DNA of 64,000 bases from CAVXHQ01 sp963761735 (GTDB lineage Bacteria; Pseudomonadota; Alphaproteobacteria; Rhodobacterales; Rhodobacteraceae). The stretch is from assembly GCA_963761735.1 (NCBI GenBank), contig CAVXHQ010000007.1, forward strand, positions 186,001 to 250,000. The letters are read 5' to 3'. Below the pieces are notes generated by a model. It made no database searches and was not told the origin of the DNA. It saw only the letters and a list, made by a program, of their open reading frames with translations. Positions 7,726 to 16,359 of the stretch are shown here, piece after piece. The first letter of the stretch is position 1, and each line of letters starts with the position of its first letter. The translations under genes were made by a program, and so were the position numbers.

Positions 7726-9528
7726 ATGTCGCTCCACCCTACCCTCGCCGCTGTCACCGACCGTATTCGCGCCCGTTCCGAGGGCCCCCGGCGTACCTAT
7801 CTCGACCGGATGGGCGCCGCTGCCGCGAGCGGGCCGCGGCGCGGTCATCTGGCCTGCGGCAATCAGGCCCACGCCTATGCCGCGATGGGTGATGCCAAGG
7901 AAACGCTCGTCGCCGAGCAGGCGCCGAACCTCGGCATCATCACCGCCTACAACGACATGCTGTCGGCGCATCAGCCGTTCGAGACCTATCCGCAGTTCAT
8001 CCGCGACACGGCGCGGGCGGCGGGCGGCACCGCGCAGGTCGCAGGCGGCGTGCCCGCCATGTGCGATGGCGTCACGCAGGGCCAGACGGGGATGGAACTG
8101 TCGCTGTTCAGCCGCGACGTCATCGCGCTGGCCTCTGCGGTGGGCCTGTCGCACAACACCTTCGACGCGGTGGTTTACCTCGGTGTCTGCGACAAGATCG
8201 TGCCGGGCCTGATCATGGCCGCCGCGACATTCGGCTATATCCCCGGCGTGTTCATCCCAGCGGGGCCGATGGTCTCGGGCCTGCCGAACGACGAAAAGGC
8301 ACGGGTGCGGATGGAATTCGCGGCCGGCAAGATCGGGCGCGCCGAACTCATGGCCGCCGAAATGGCGAGCTATCACGGTGCCGGCACCTGCACCTTCTAC
8401 GGCACCGCCAATTCCAACCAGATGCTGATGGAATTCATGGGAATGCACCTGCCCGGCTCGTCCTTCGTCAATCCGGGCACGCCGCTGCGCGAGGCGCTGA
8501 CCGCCGAGGCCACGAAACGCGCCCTGTCGATCACCGCATTGGGCAACGAATTCACGCCCGTCAGCGACGTCCTCGACGAAAAGGCCTTCGTGAACGGCAT
8601 CGTCGGGCTGATGGCGACGGGCGGCTCCACCAACCTCGTCCTGCACCTGCCGGCCATGGCGCGCGCCGCCGGTGTGATCCTCGATCTCGAGGATTTCGCC
8701 GACATTTCCGAGGTCGTGCCGCAGATGGCCAAGGTCTATCCCAACGGTCTGGCGGACGTGAACCATTTTCATGCGGCGGGCGGCCTTGGCTATCTCATCG
8801 GTCAGCTTCTCGATGCCGGATTGCTGCACGACGACGTCAAGACGGTCGCAGGCGCCGGTCTCGATCTCTATTCGCAGGAACCGACGCTCGAAGGCGGCAC
8901 CTTCGCCTACCGCCCCGGCCCGACCGTCAGCCAGAACGACAAGATCGTGCGCCCGGTGTCCGACCCGTTCAACGCCCACGGCGGACTGGTGCAGCTCAGC
9001 GGCGATCTGGGCCGCGCGGTGATCAAGATTTCCGCCGTCAAACCCGAGCATCATGTGATCGAGGCGCCGGTGCGCATCTTTCACGATCAGGCGGACGTCA
9101 AGAAGGCCTTTCAGGCGGGCGAATTCACCGCCGATACCATCGTCGTCGTCCGTTTTCAGGGACCGCGCGCCAACGGGATGCCGGAACTGCACTCGCTCAC
9201 GCCGACGCTGTCGGTCCTGCTGGATCGCGGCCTGAAGGTGGCGCTTGTCACCGACGGGCGCATGTCGGGCGCGTCGGGCAAGGTGCCCGCCGCGATCCAC
9301 CTGTGCCCCGAGGCCGCCGACGGTGGCGCGCTGGCGTTGTTGCGCGACGGTGACGTGCTGCGCCTCGATGCCACGACCGGCACGCTGACCTGCCTTGCCG
9401 ACCTGACCGGCCGCACCGCCGCCGCCGCCGATCTGGCGCCCAACGGCAACGGCGTCGGGCGCGAGCTGTTCGAGGTGTTCCGCCAGAACGTCGGCCACGC
9501 CGACGCCGGGGCTGCCACGATTCTCTGA
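7726..9528 (+). CDS. edd: phosphogluconate dehydratase
   Basis: A 600-residue 6-phosphogluconate dehydratase (EC 4.2.1.12), the first committed enzyme of the Entner-Doudoroff pathway, giving KDPG. It belongs to the IlvD/Edd Fe-S dehydratase family. Cysteines in PAMCDGVTQG (near residue 113), GVCDK and GTCTFYGTANSNQ fit the 4Fe-4S ligands, and GRMSGASGKVPAAIH near the C terminus is the family signature. Length is normal. The start at 7726 gives the family-like MSLHP. A palindromic operator lies upstream and eda follows 132 bases downstream. Confidence 0.95.
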   Translation: MSLHPTLAAVTDRIRARSEGPRRTYLDRMGAAAASGPRRGHLACGNQAHAYAAMGDAKETLVAEQAPNLGIITAYNDMLSAHQPFETYPQFIRDTARAAGGTAQVAGGVPAMCDGVTQGQTGMELSLFSRDVIALASAVGLSHNTFDAVVYLGVCDKIVPGLIMAAATFGYIPGVFIPAGPMVSGLPNDEKARVRMEFAAGKIGRAELMAAEMASYHGAGTCTFYGTANSNQMLMEFMGMHLPGSSFVNPGTPLREALTAEATKRALSITALGNEFTPVSDVLDEKAFVNGIVGLMATGGSTNLVLHLPAMARAAGVILDLEDFADISEVVPQMAKVYPNGLADVNHFHAAGGLGYLIGQLLDAGLLHDDVKTVAGAGLDLYSQEPTLEGGTFAYRPGPTVSQNDKIVRPVSDPFNAHGGLVQLSGDLGRAVIKISAVKPEHHVIEAPVRIFHDQADVKKAFQAGEFTADTIVVVRFQGPRANGMPELHSLTPTLSVLLDRGLKVALVTDGRMSGASGKVPAAIHLCPEAADGGALALLRDGDVLRLDATTGTLTCLADLTGRTAAAADLAPNGNGVGRELFEVFRQNVGHADAGAATIL

Positions 9529-9660
9529 CGGCCCGGACACGAACCGCTCCCACAGGCACATCGTTTGCACGCGCCCCGGCCCCTCATCCTGCCCAAAATA
9601 TCCCCGCCGGAGGCTCCGCCCTCGCCCCGAAACACTCCGGCCCGCCACAAGGACACCGAC

Positions 9661-10303
9661 ATGACCCCCGAACACGCCTCCGAACTCGCCGAAAAGGTCT
9701 GCGCCCTCGCTCCCGTGATTCCCGTCCTCGTGGTCCACGATCCGTCCCGCGCCGAAGGTCTGGCCCGCGCGCTTGTCGCCGGTGGCCTGCCCGCCCTCGA
9801 GGTGACGTTGCGCACGCCCGCCGCCCTCGAGGTCATCGCCGAGATGGCAAAGGTCGACGGCGGGGTCGTGGGGGCGGGGACGTTGCTGACCGAACACGGA
9901 CGTCGAGGCCGCAAAGGCCGCGGGCGCGACATTCGGCGTTTCGCCCGGCGCCACCGACCGGTTGCTGGACGCCTGCGAGGCCAACGACCTGCCGCTGCTG
10001 GCGGGCACCTGCACCGCGTCCGAGGTGATGCGCCTGATCGAGCGCGGCTATACCGTGGCCAAGTTCTTTCCCGCCGAGGTGAACGGCGGTGTCGCGGCCC
10101 TCAAGGGCATCGGCGCGCCGCTGCCGCAGATGCGGTTCTGCCCGACGGGCGGGATCGGCCTGAAGAACGCGGCAGCCTATCTGGCCCTGACGAACGTGCT
10201 CTGCGTCGGTGGCAGCTGGGTCGCGCCCGCCGATCTGGTCGCGGCAGGCGACTGGGACGCGATCACCGCACTGGCGCAAGAGGCCGCAGCCCTGCCCCGC
10301 TGA
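9661..10303 (+). pseudogene. eda: KDPG aldolase with a single-base frameshift
   Basis: This encodes 2-keto-3-deoxy-6-phosphogluconate aldolase, which splits KDPG into pyruvate and glyceraldehyde-3-phosphate. Frame 1 from ATG 9661 gives MTPEHASELAEKVCALAPVI through LEVTLRTP and VGAGTLLTE. The reading then breaks at the GG of CACGGACG (9898-9899). One frame over it continues DVEAAKAAGATFGVSP, RLLDACE and VAKFFPAE, where the Lys is the Schiff-base residue, to the stop at 10301-10303. Removing one G restores a full-length protein of about 213 residues. It is a real mutation or a sequencing insertion, and no other eda is in the window. Confidence 0.85.
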
Positions 10304-10389
10304 CGATCCGGCCCCGCGCAGATCGCCGGGGCGCTGGTCGGGCCGGGAATCGTGGGGTTTTCGACCGTCACCGGTCCTGCGGCGTGCCG

Positions 10390-10662
10390 CTACGCCTCGC
10401 CGAGACGCGCCGCGCGGCCGCCGCGCCGCCGGGGCGCGTCGGCCTCCGCCAGCCCTTCGCGCAGTGTCGCGGTCATCGGGTGATCGACGGGGGCGTCGGC
10501 ATATTGCACCAGCATCGCCCGGATCGCGCCGTGCATGTCGGCGCCGACGGGCAAGGACAGCGCCCAGTCGAGCAGGATCGACCGGCATTCCGGCCCGGTG
10601 ATCCCGTCCATCGCAAAGGCCTCGCGGATCAGCGCCTTGGGGTCGGCAGCGTCGCCTTTCAT
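10390..10662 (-). CDS. hypothetical protein coupled to glnE, 90 aa
   Basis: The ATG at 10662 overlaps the glnE stop in an ATGA (10659-10662), indicating translational coupling. The 90-residue product starts MKGDAADPKALIREAFAMDG, contains a helical core (CRSILLDWALSLPVGADM, then AIRAMLVQYAD) and ends in an arginine-rich tail. There is no signal peptide or membrane segment. I do not recognise a family. Position suggests a role linked to GlnE or simple cotranscription. Confidence 0.65.
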   Translation of the reverse strand: MKGDAADPKALIREAFAMDGITGPECRSILLDWALSLPVGADMHGAIRAMLVQYADAPVDHPMTATLREGLAEADAPRRRGGRAARLGEA

Positions 10663-13466
10663 CGGTCGTCCTCCAGCAATCGGTCGATAATCTCCGCCGC
10701 AGCACTGCCTTTCGCTGCAAGGTCCGCTGCCAGCGCCTGCGCCCCCGGTGCCGCGCAATCGCGCAGGACCACGCGCCGCCCGCCTTCGCATAATGCGCCG
10801 ACGTCCATGCCGTCCCCGTTCAGCAGGCGCGCGGCGGATTGCAACGCCGCAAATACTTGCCAGGCGTCGGTCAGAACGCTCGCTCGCGCGGCGTCGATCA
10901 GGCCGCCATCGACCCCGGCGGCAATCTGCCCTTGCGTATCGCGCACCGGGGCACCCGTGCGCAAGGCCAGCATTTGCGCGGCGAGTTCGATGTCCTGCAA
11001 CCGCCCGGGGCCTGCCTTTGCCTCCCAGATGCCGCCACCGGGACGGGCGACGTGTACGCGGGCGCGCATTTCCACCACGTCGGTCAGAACCGTCGGGCCG
11101 TCGGATTTCTCGCGCAGGATCGTTCGCCGCGCCGCCTCGACGTCGCGTTGAACCTCTGCATCGCCCGCGACCGGGCGGGCCCGGGTCAAAGCCAGATGCT
11201 CCCACGTCCATGCGGTGTCGCGCTGATAGTCGATAAAGGCGGTGAGGGAGGTCGCCACGGGCCCCTGCCGGCCCGACGGACGCAGGCGCATGTCGACTTC
11301 ATACAGGCGCCCCTCCGAGGTGGGCACGGTCAGGGCGGTGATCAGGGCCTGCGTCAGCTTCGCGTAATAGGGGGTGGGCGCGATGGGGCGTTTGCCGGTG
11401 GAGGCCGTCTCGCCCGCCGCGTCATAGATCACGATCAGGTCGAGGTCGGAGGCCGCGTTGAGGCGCCCGGCGCCGAGCGATCCCATCCCCACCACCGCCG
11501 CACCGCGGCCCGGCGGCGGCCCGTGCCGCGCGGCCACCTGTGCCGACGCGACGGGCCACAGGCCCGCCACGACCGCCTGCGCCAGATCGGCGTATTGCGC
11601 GCCGGCCTCGTCCGGGCCGATCAGCCCGCGCAGATGGTGCACGCCGATGCGGAAATGCCAGTCCTTCTGCCAGCGTCGTGCCGCGTCAAGCTGTGCTTCG
11701 TGGTCGCCCGCCCGTACCAGAAGGGCGGCAAGCTCCTCGGACAAGGCCGCCTGTCCGGGCCAGTCGGCAAAGAACCCGCCACCGATCACCGCATCCAGCA
11801 CGCCGGAATGATGCGACAGATAGTCCGCCAGCGCGGGGGCGGTCGCCGCGATATCGACGATCAGCTGCGTCAGCGCGGGGTTCGCCTCGAACAGCGAAAA
11901 TAGCTGCACCCCGGCGGGCAGCCCCGCGACGAAGGCATCGAACACGTCCAGCGCCTCGTCGGGGCGCGGCGCCGCGGACAGACGCCGCGCCAGATCGGGG
12001 CGCAGCCGCCGGAATATCGCGACCGCACGTTCCGAGCGCAGGGCGGGATAGCTGTGCCACCGGGCCATCGTCCGCGCGCCGAAAGTGTCATCGCCGGAGG
12101 TGCCCGCGGCTGGCTCGGCCCCCTTGCGCACCGGCGTCCCGGGCGCGAAAAACGGCTCGGTCAGGGCGTCCACGGCCATGATCCGGTCGGTCAGCGCGGT
12201 GCGCAGATCCGCGACGCCGGTGTCCATGAACGCGGCGAGCCGGTCGAAGCCCTCGGCGTTCACCGGCAACCGGTGGGTCTGCGCGTCGTGGATCATCTGC
12301 ACACGGTGTTCGACCTCGCGGTGGGCGCGGTAATGATCCGTCAGCGCCGTGGCGACGTCCGCACCGATCCAATCCGTGGCGGCAAGGGCGGCGAGGGCCG
12401 GCACCGTGCCGCGCACCCGCAAGGCAGGCGCACGACCCCCGGCGATAAGCTGTCGGGTCTGGGCGAAGAACTCGATCTCGCGGATGCCGCCCCGCCCGAG
12501 TTTCATGTCGTGCCCGTCCAGGACGAAGGCGCCGCCCAGCCCCTTGTGGGCGCGGATCCGCAGACGCATGTCGTGGGCGTCCTCGATCGCCGCGAAATCG
12601 AGGTGCCGACGCCAGACAAAAGGGCGCAACCCGGCCAGAAACCGCTCGCCCGCCGCGATGTCGCCGGCACAGGCGCGCGCCTTGATGAACGCCGCCCGTT
12701 CCCATGTTCTGCCGACGCTTTCGTAGTAATTCTCCGCTGCGGCCATCGACAGGCAGACGGGCGTGACGCTGGCATCCGGACGCAGGCGCAGATCGGTGCG
12801 GAAGACATAGCCGTCCGCCGTGATGTCGGCGATCAGCGACATCAGCTTGCGCGTCACCCGCACGAAGGCCGCGCGCGCGTCGGCGATGTCGACGGGCGCG
12901 AACCGGGTGTCGTCGAACAGGCAGATCAGGTCGATGTCGGAAGAGTAATTCAGCTCGGACGCGCCCATCTTGCCCATCGCCAGCACCACCATGCCGCCCG
13001 CCGTTTCGGCGTCGTCGGGGCCAAGCCCCGGCAGGCGGCCCCGGGCGATTTCGGCGGCGACAAGCGGGACGATCCCGGCCTGAAGGGCGGTATCGGCAAG
13101 CCGGGTCAGGATATCCGTCACCGTTTCCAGCGGCCAGACACCGCCCAGATCCGCAAGCGCCGTTATCAGCGCAAGACGCCGTTTTGCCTGTCGCAACGCG
13201 ACCGGCAGATCGGCAAGGCAGGTGTCCGGCAGGTCCGCAAGGCAGGCCTCGGTCGCGGCCCCGGGATCGTCGAGAGCGTCATGCAGCCACGCAGCCTCGC
13301 GCGCGATCAGCCCGGCGAGATAAGGACTGCACCCGGCGGCACCGGCGATCAGATCGGCGGCCGATCCGGTCAGACCGGTCACGGCCACGGCCTCGGCCCC
13401 GATGGCGGGATCGAAAGGCCGCGGCACGCGGGTAAGGCGGTCGGAAAGGGACATCGACGACGACAT
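10659..13466 (-). CDS. glnE: bifunctional glutamine synthetase adenylyltransferase/deadenylase
   Basis: A protein of about 935 residues that adenylylates glutamine synthetase (inactivation) and removes AMP again, under PII control. Two nucleotidyltransferase domains are visible: ASELNYSSDIDLICLFD near residue 168 (deadenylase half) and GAGRLNAASDLDLIVIYD near residue 668 (adenylylase half). Length matches the family (E. coli 946). An upstream extension in frame exists, but ATG 13466 (MSSSMSLSDRLTRV) gives the usual N terminus. It is divergent from the DUF2852 gene and overlaps the small downstream gene by 4 bases. Confidence 0.93.
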   Translation of the reverse strand: MSSSMSLSDRLTRVPRPFDPAIGAEAVAVTGLTGSAADLIAGAAGCSPYLAGLIAREAAWLHDALDDPGAATEACLADLPDTCLADLPVALRQAKRRLALITALADLGGVWPLETVTDILTRLADTALQAGIVPLVAAEIARGRLPGLGPDDAETAGGMVVLAMGKMGASELNYSSDIDLICLFDDTRFAPVDIADARAAFVRVTRKLMSLIADITADGYVFRTDLRLRPDASVTPVCLSMAAAENYYESVGRTWERAAFIKARACAGDIAAGERFLAGLRPFVWRRHLDFAAIEDAHDMRLRIRAHKGLGGAFVLDGHDMKLGRGGIREIEFFAQTRQLIAGGRAPALRVRGTVPALAALAATDWIGADVATALTDHYRAHREVEHRVQMIHDAQTHRLPVNAEGFDRLAAFMDTGVADLRTALTDRIMAVDALTEPFFAPGTPVRKGAEPAAGTSGDDTFGARTMARWHSYPALRSERAVAIFRRLRPDLARRLSAAPRPDEALDVFDAFVAGLPAGVQLFSLFEANPALTQLIVDIAATAPALADYLSHHSGVLDAVIGGGFFADWPGQAALSEELAALLVRAGDHEAQLDAARRWQKDWHFRIGVHHLRGLIGPDEAGAQYADLAQAVVAGLWPVASAQVAARHGPPPGRGAAVVGMGSLGAGRLNAASDLDLIVIYDAAGETASTGKRPIAPTPYYAKLTQALITALTVPTSEGRLYEVDMRLRPSGRQGPVATSLTAFIDYQRDTAWTWEHLALTRARPVAGDAEVQRDVEAARRTILREKSDGPTVLTDVVEMRARVHVARPGGGIWEAKAGPGRLQDIELAAQMLALRTGAPVRDTQGQIAAGVDGGLIDAARASVLTDAWQVFAALQSAARLLNGDGMDVGALCEGGRRVVLRDCAAPGAQALAADLAAKGSAAAEIIDRLLEDDR

Positions 13467-13654
13467 CCCGCGACCATGCGCGCGCGTCGGGGCCGGGTCA
13501 ATCGCCCGGCCGGACGACAGGTCTTCGGGCCGTGACCGTGACCAGCACAGGGCGGGATTTCGGGCGTGCGGGCGCGGCGAACGCGGGCGCAACCGTCACC
13601 CGAATGCCCTTGCCGCAGTGATTTCATATCCGGAAACAAGACCTTGCGGCTGCG

Positions 13655-13731
13655 ATGTGAAAAAGATTCACATTCCCTCTTGATCGACCGTCAATCGATG
13701 GCAATATGTCAAATGTGAAGAGCGTTTACAT
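13655..13731 (+). promoter_or_regulatory. promoter flanked by two matching 19-bp operators
   Basis: Two inverted repeats share the plan ATGTGAA-N5-TTCACAT. The copy at 13655-13673 is perfect and the copy at 13713-13731 has one mismatch (TTTACAT). Between them is a candidate promoter, TTGATC (13680-13685), 17 bases, AATATG (13703-13708). One operator is therefore just upstream of -35 and the other covers the start region of the DUF2852 transcript. The cognate regulator is unknown. Confidence 0.6.
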
Positions 13732-13759
13732 AAACCCGGAGCCAGAGGAGCCCCATACC

Positions 13760-14359
13760 ATGACATCCACCGATATCGACCCCGACGCCCGTTCCGCCCG
13801 TGGCTATGGCGACTGGAACGATGGCCCCCGGCGCGGCCCGGACGTGCGCGGCTTTCTTGCCCGGTCAGAGGCATGGCTCGACGAGCGGGGCCGCCCCGCA
13901 TGGTTTGTCGCCATGGTTCTGGGCTTTGTCTTTGCCTGGCCCGTCGGCCTCTTCCTTCTGTTTTACATGATCTGGAGCAAGCGCATGTTTTCATTTTCGA
14001 ACCGCAGTTGCCGCGGCTCCCGCCGCCAGGCGACGCGTGACATGGCGCAGGGCGCACGTACCGCGATGCGCTCTTCCGGCAACACCACCTTCGACGCCTA
14101 CAAGACGGCGACACTGCGGCGCCTGGAGGAAGAGCAGGGCAGCTTCGAGGCGTTCCTCGAGCGGTTGCGCGATGCCAAGGACAAGGCAGAGTTCGACCAG
14201 TTCATGGAAGACCGTGCCAAGGCGGGCCCCTCGGAGACGACCGGCGATGCCCGGACCGAGCCGCGCCGCGACCGCGCCGCCAGGGACGATCGCAGTGATG
14301 ACCGGTCTGACGACCGCTCGGGCACATGGTCCGAAGGGCCGATGCGCCCCGCCGGCTGA
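13760..14359 (+). CDS. DUF2852 domain membrane protein
   Basis: A 199-residue protein. ATG 13760 is chosen because AGAGGAG lies about 10 bases upstream; an earlier ATG at 13706 sits inside an operator-like repeat. A single hydrophobic segment (about residues 44-70, WFVAMVLGFVFAWPVGLFLL) is followed by IWSKRMFSF and a charged coiled-coil-like tail (LRRLEEEQGSFEAFLERLRDA), matching DUF2852. The C terminus is rich in Asp/Arg/Ser repeats (DDRSDDRS) and probably disordered. Function unknown. The paired operators suggest tight control. Confidence 0.8.
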   Translation: MTSTDIDPDARSARGYGDWNDGPRRGPDVRGFLARSEAWLDERGRPAWFVAMVLGFVFAWPVGLFLLFYMIWSKRMFSFSNRSCRGSRRQATRDMAQGARTAMRSSGNTTFDAYKTATLRRLEEEQGSFEAFLERLRDAKDKAEFDQFMEDRAKAGPSETTGDARTEPRRDRAARDDRSDDRSDDRSGTWSEGPMRPAG

Positions 14360-14382
14360 CCGCTGACACGCACCTGACCGGA

Positions 14383-14410
14383 CAGGCGCCCCTCCCCGGA
14401 GGTGCGCCTG
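14383..14410 (+). terminator. hairpin after the DUF2852 gene
   Basis: CAGGCGC pairs with GCGCCTG, continued inward by CCTCC/GGAGG with one mismatch, 24 bases after the DUF2852 stop. There is no T run, so it may be a processing or Rho-dependent end rather than a full intrinsic terminator. Confidence 0.5.
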
Positions 14411-14573
14411 ACTGGCGTTGGAACCTCTGCCTTCGACCCGCTTTTCACAATTCTGGCCCCGCGCCGTTTTCCGGCGTGGGGCCTGTGCATTTTCACAGGG
14501 GTTGGCGTGACGCCGCGGGGGCGCTACCCTGCCGCTGAAACTCGGCCCGCAACAATTCCGGCACCCTCTCCCA

Positions 14574-15431
14574 ATGCGTCACAGCCTTCCACTTGCACCG
14601 CAATTCTACGTGACGGCGCCGCAGCCCTGCCCCTATCTCGAGGGGCGGATGGAGCGTAAGCTGTTCACCGCCCTGCAGGGCGAGCAGGCGGAACGTCTGA
14701 ACGATGCGCTGTCGAAACAGGGGTTTCGGCGCAGTCAGAACGTGCTGTACCGCCCGTCCTGCGCGGAATGTTCGGCCTGCATGTCCGCCCGGATCGATGT
14801 CGCGGCCTTCACGCCGTCGCGCAGCCAGGCGCGGGTGCTGAAACGGGGCGCGCATCTGCTGCGCCGCGCGACATCGCCCTGGGCCACCGAAGAGCAATAC
14901 GCGCTGTTCCGCGACTACCTCGACAGCCGCCACGCGACGGGTGGGATGGCCGACATGGACCTGTTCGAATTTGCCGCGATGGTCGAGGAAACGCCGATCC
15001 GCTCGCGCCTTATCGAATATTCGGACCCCGGCGATCCGGACGGGCCGCGCGGCGGCATGCGCGCCGTGTGCCTGACCGATATCCTCGATGACGGGCTGTC
15101 GATGGTCTATTCGTTCTTCGAGCCGGGGCGCGAACGCGACAGCCTTGGCACCTATCTGATCCTCGATCACATCCGCATCGCCCGTGAAATGGGCCTGCCT
15201 TACGTCTATCTGGGGTATTGGGTGCCGGGCAGCCCCAAGATGGGGTACAAGGCAAAGTTCAACAGCGTCGAGGTCTATCGCCGTCGCGCATGGGCGCCGA
15301 TCGGCGATCTGGAATCGTATTCCTCGGAGATGCACCCGCTGTCTGTCGATCCCATCGCCGAACAGGTCGCCCGCATCGCCCTGCCCGATACGTCCACGCG
15401 GGTGCGACAGACGCCCCGAACGTCCGACTGA
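14574..15431 (+). CDS. bpt: aspartate/glutamate leucyltransferase (Bpt/ATE family)
   Basis: A 285-residue aminoacyl-tRNA-protein transferase that attaches leucine from Leu-tRNA to N-terminal Asp/Glu, marking proteins for ClpAP in the bacterial N-end rule. The N terminus has FYVTAPQPCPYLEGRMERKLF, followed by YRPSCAECSACMSARI with the conserved cysteines. The central and C-terminal parts carry SLGTYLILDHIRIARE and YVYLGYWVPGSPKMGYKAKF, both diagnostic for the family. Length is normal. It faces the glycosyltransferase-like gene. Confidence 0.9.
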   Translation: MRHSLPLAPQFYVTAPQPCPYLEGRMERKLFTALQGEQAERLNDALSKQGFRRSQNVLYRPSCAECSACMSARIDVAAFTPSRSQARVLKRGAHLLRRATSPWATEEQYALFRDYLDSRHATGGMADMDLFEFAAMVEETPIRSRLIEYSDPGDPDGPRGGMRAVCLTDILDDGLSMVYSFFEPGRERDSLGTYLILDHIRIAREMGLPYVYLGYWVPGSPKMGYKAKFNSVEVYRRRAWAPIGDLESYSSEMHPLSVDPIAEQVARIALPDTSTRVRQTPRTSD

Positions 15432-15447
15432 TCCGCGCGGCGGTGCG

Positions 15448-16347
15448 TCAGGCGCCGTCCGGGGGCGGCCGGTCGGTTTGCACAGCGCGCAGATAGGAGA
15501 CGATCCGCCGACGCCAGGGGCCGAGGGCCCGGTCGGTCCAGATCAGAATGCGACCGCGCCGGTCCGTGAGGCGATCGCCCTCGTTCAGTGCGCGCAGGGT
15601 TTCGGGGCCGACGACCTCTCCGGACAGGGTGATTGCGACGATCCGCGCGCGGCGGCGGCGCACCCATGGCAGTGTCGAGCGGAGATGGACGAGCCATTCG
15701 GCGGGCATCATGAATTCCGCCGCGAATTTCACGATGAACGAGGTGGGAAGCTGGCGCATGCGTCGTTGTGCGGCCCAGCTTATGAAACGGTCGTCGGCGC
15801 GGCTTGGCCGGAATACGCGGAACCGGCCCGCCGCGATCACATCGCGGAACCGGGCGTCGATGAAGCCGCAGTGCGCGGGATGAAAGACCACCATCGAGGA
15901 ATTGCCGCGTGCGTGCAGCGATCCGGCGGTGAGGAACGCCAAAATTCGCGAGAGACGTGAAAACGGCAGGATGCCCCCGCGCAGCATCCGGATTTCGCGT
16001 ACCGGATCGCCAAAGGCGAGGGCTGCGCCGATGTCGCCGAAGATCAGCGTGTCGAGATCGACATAGATGGCGGGCAGGTCCGCGTCGAGAACGCCGTCCT
16101 GAAACAGGCACAGTTTCGCCTGACACCCGCCTGACAAAAACTCGGGACGCGCATAGAAATCCGGGATCCGCCGCACCGCGATGTCGGGCGGCAAATCCGG
16201 GTGATCGCGGTCGGAGAGCAGGACGAAGGACGGCACCGACGCGGCATGTTCCGTGATCCGCCGGACGAGCAGGGCCACGTCGCGCGCGTCGTATTTCGTC
16301 CCCCAGCACAGCATCACGCACTGCCATGAAGGTGCCCCAGCGGTCAC
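15448..16347 (-). CDS. glycosyltransferase-like protein
   Basis: A 299-residue cytoplasmic protein starting at GTG 16347 (an ATG at about 16314 is an alternative). It has a GT-A-like beginning (CVMLCWGTKYD, then VLLSDRDHPDLP) and a DLD metal-binding motif at residues 97-99 within IYVDLDTLIFGDI, followed by a segment typical of GT8-like enzymes (SSMVVFHPAHCGF). Donor and acceptor are unknown. It begins 12 bases after the TRAP large permease stop and so may be expressed with it. Confidence 0.6.
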   Translation of the reverse strand: MTAGAPSWQCVMLCWGTKYDARDVALLVRRITEHAASVPSFVLLSDRDHPDLPPDIAVRRIPDFYARPEFLSGGCQAKLCLFQDGVLDADLPAIYVDLDTLIFGDIGAALAFGDPVREIRMLRGGILPFSRLSRILAFLTAGSLHARGNSSMVVFHPAHCGFIDARFRDVIAAGRFRVFRPSRADDRFISWAAQRRMRQLPTSFIVKFAAEFMMPAEWLVHLRSTLPWVRRRRARIVAITLSGEVVGPETLRALNEGDRLTDRRGRILIWTDRALGPWRRRIVSYLRAVQTDRPPPDGA

Positions 16348-16359
16348 CGGCGCGGCGCC

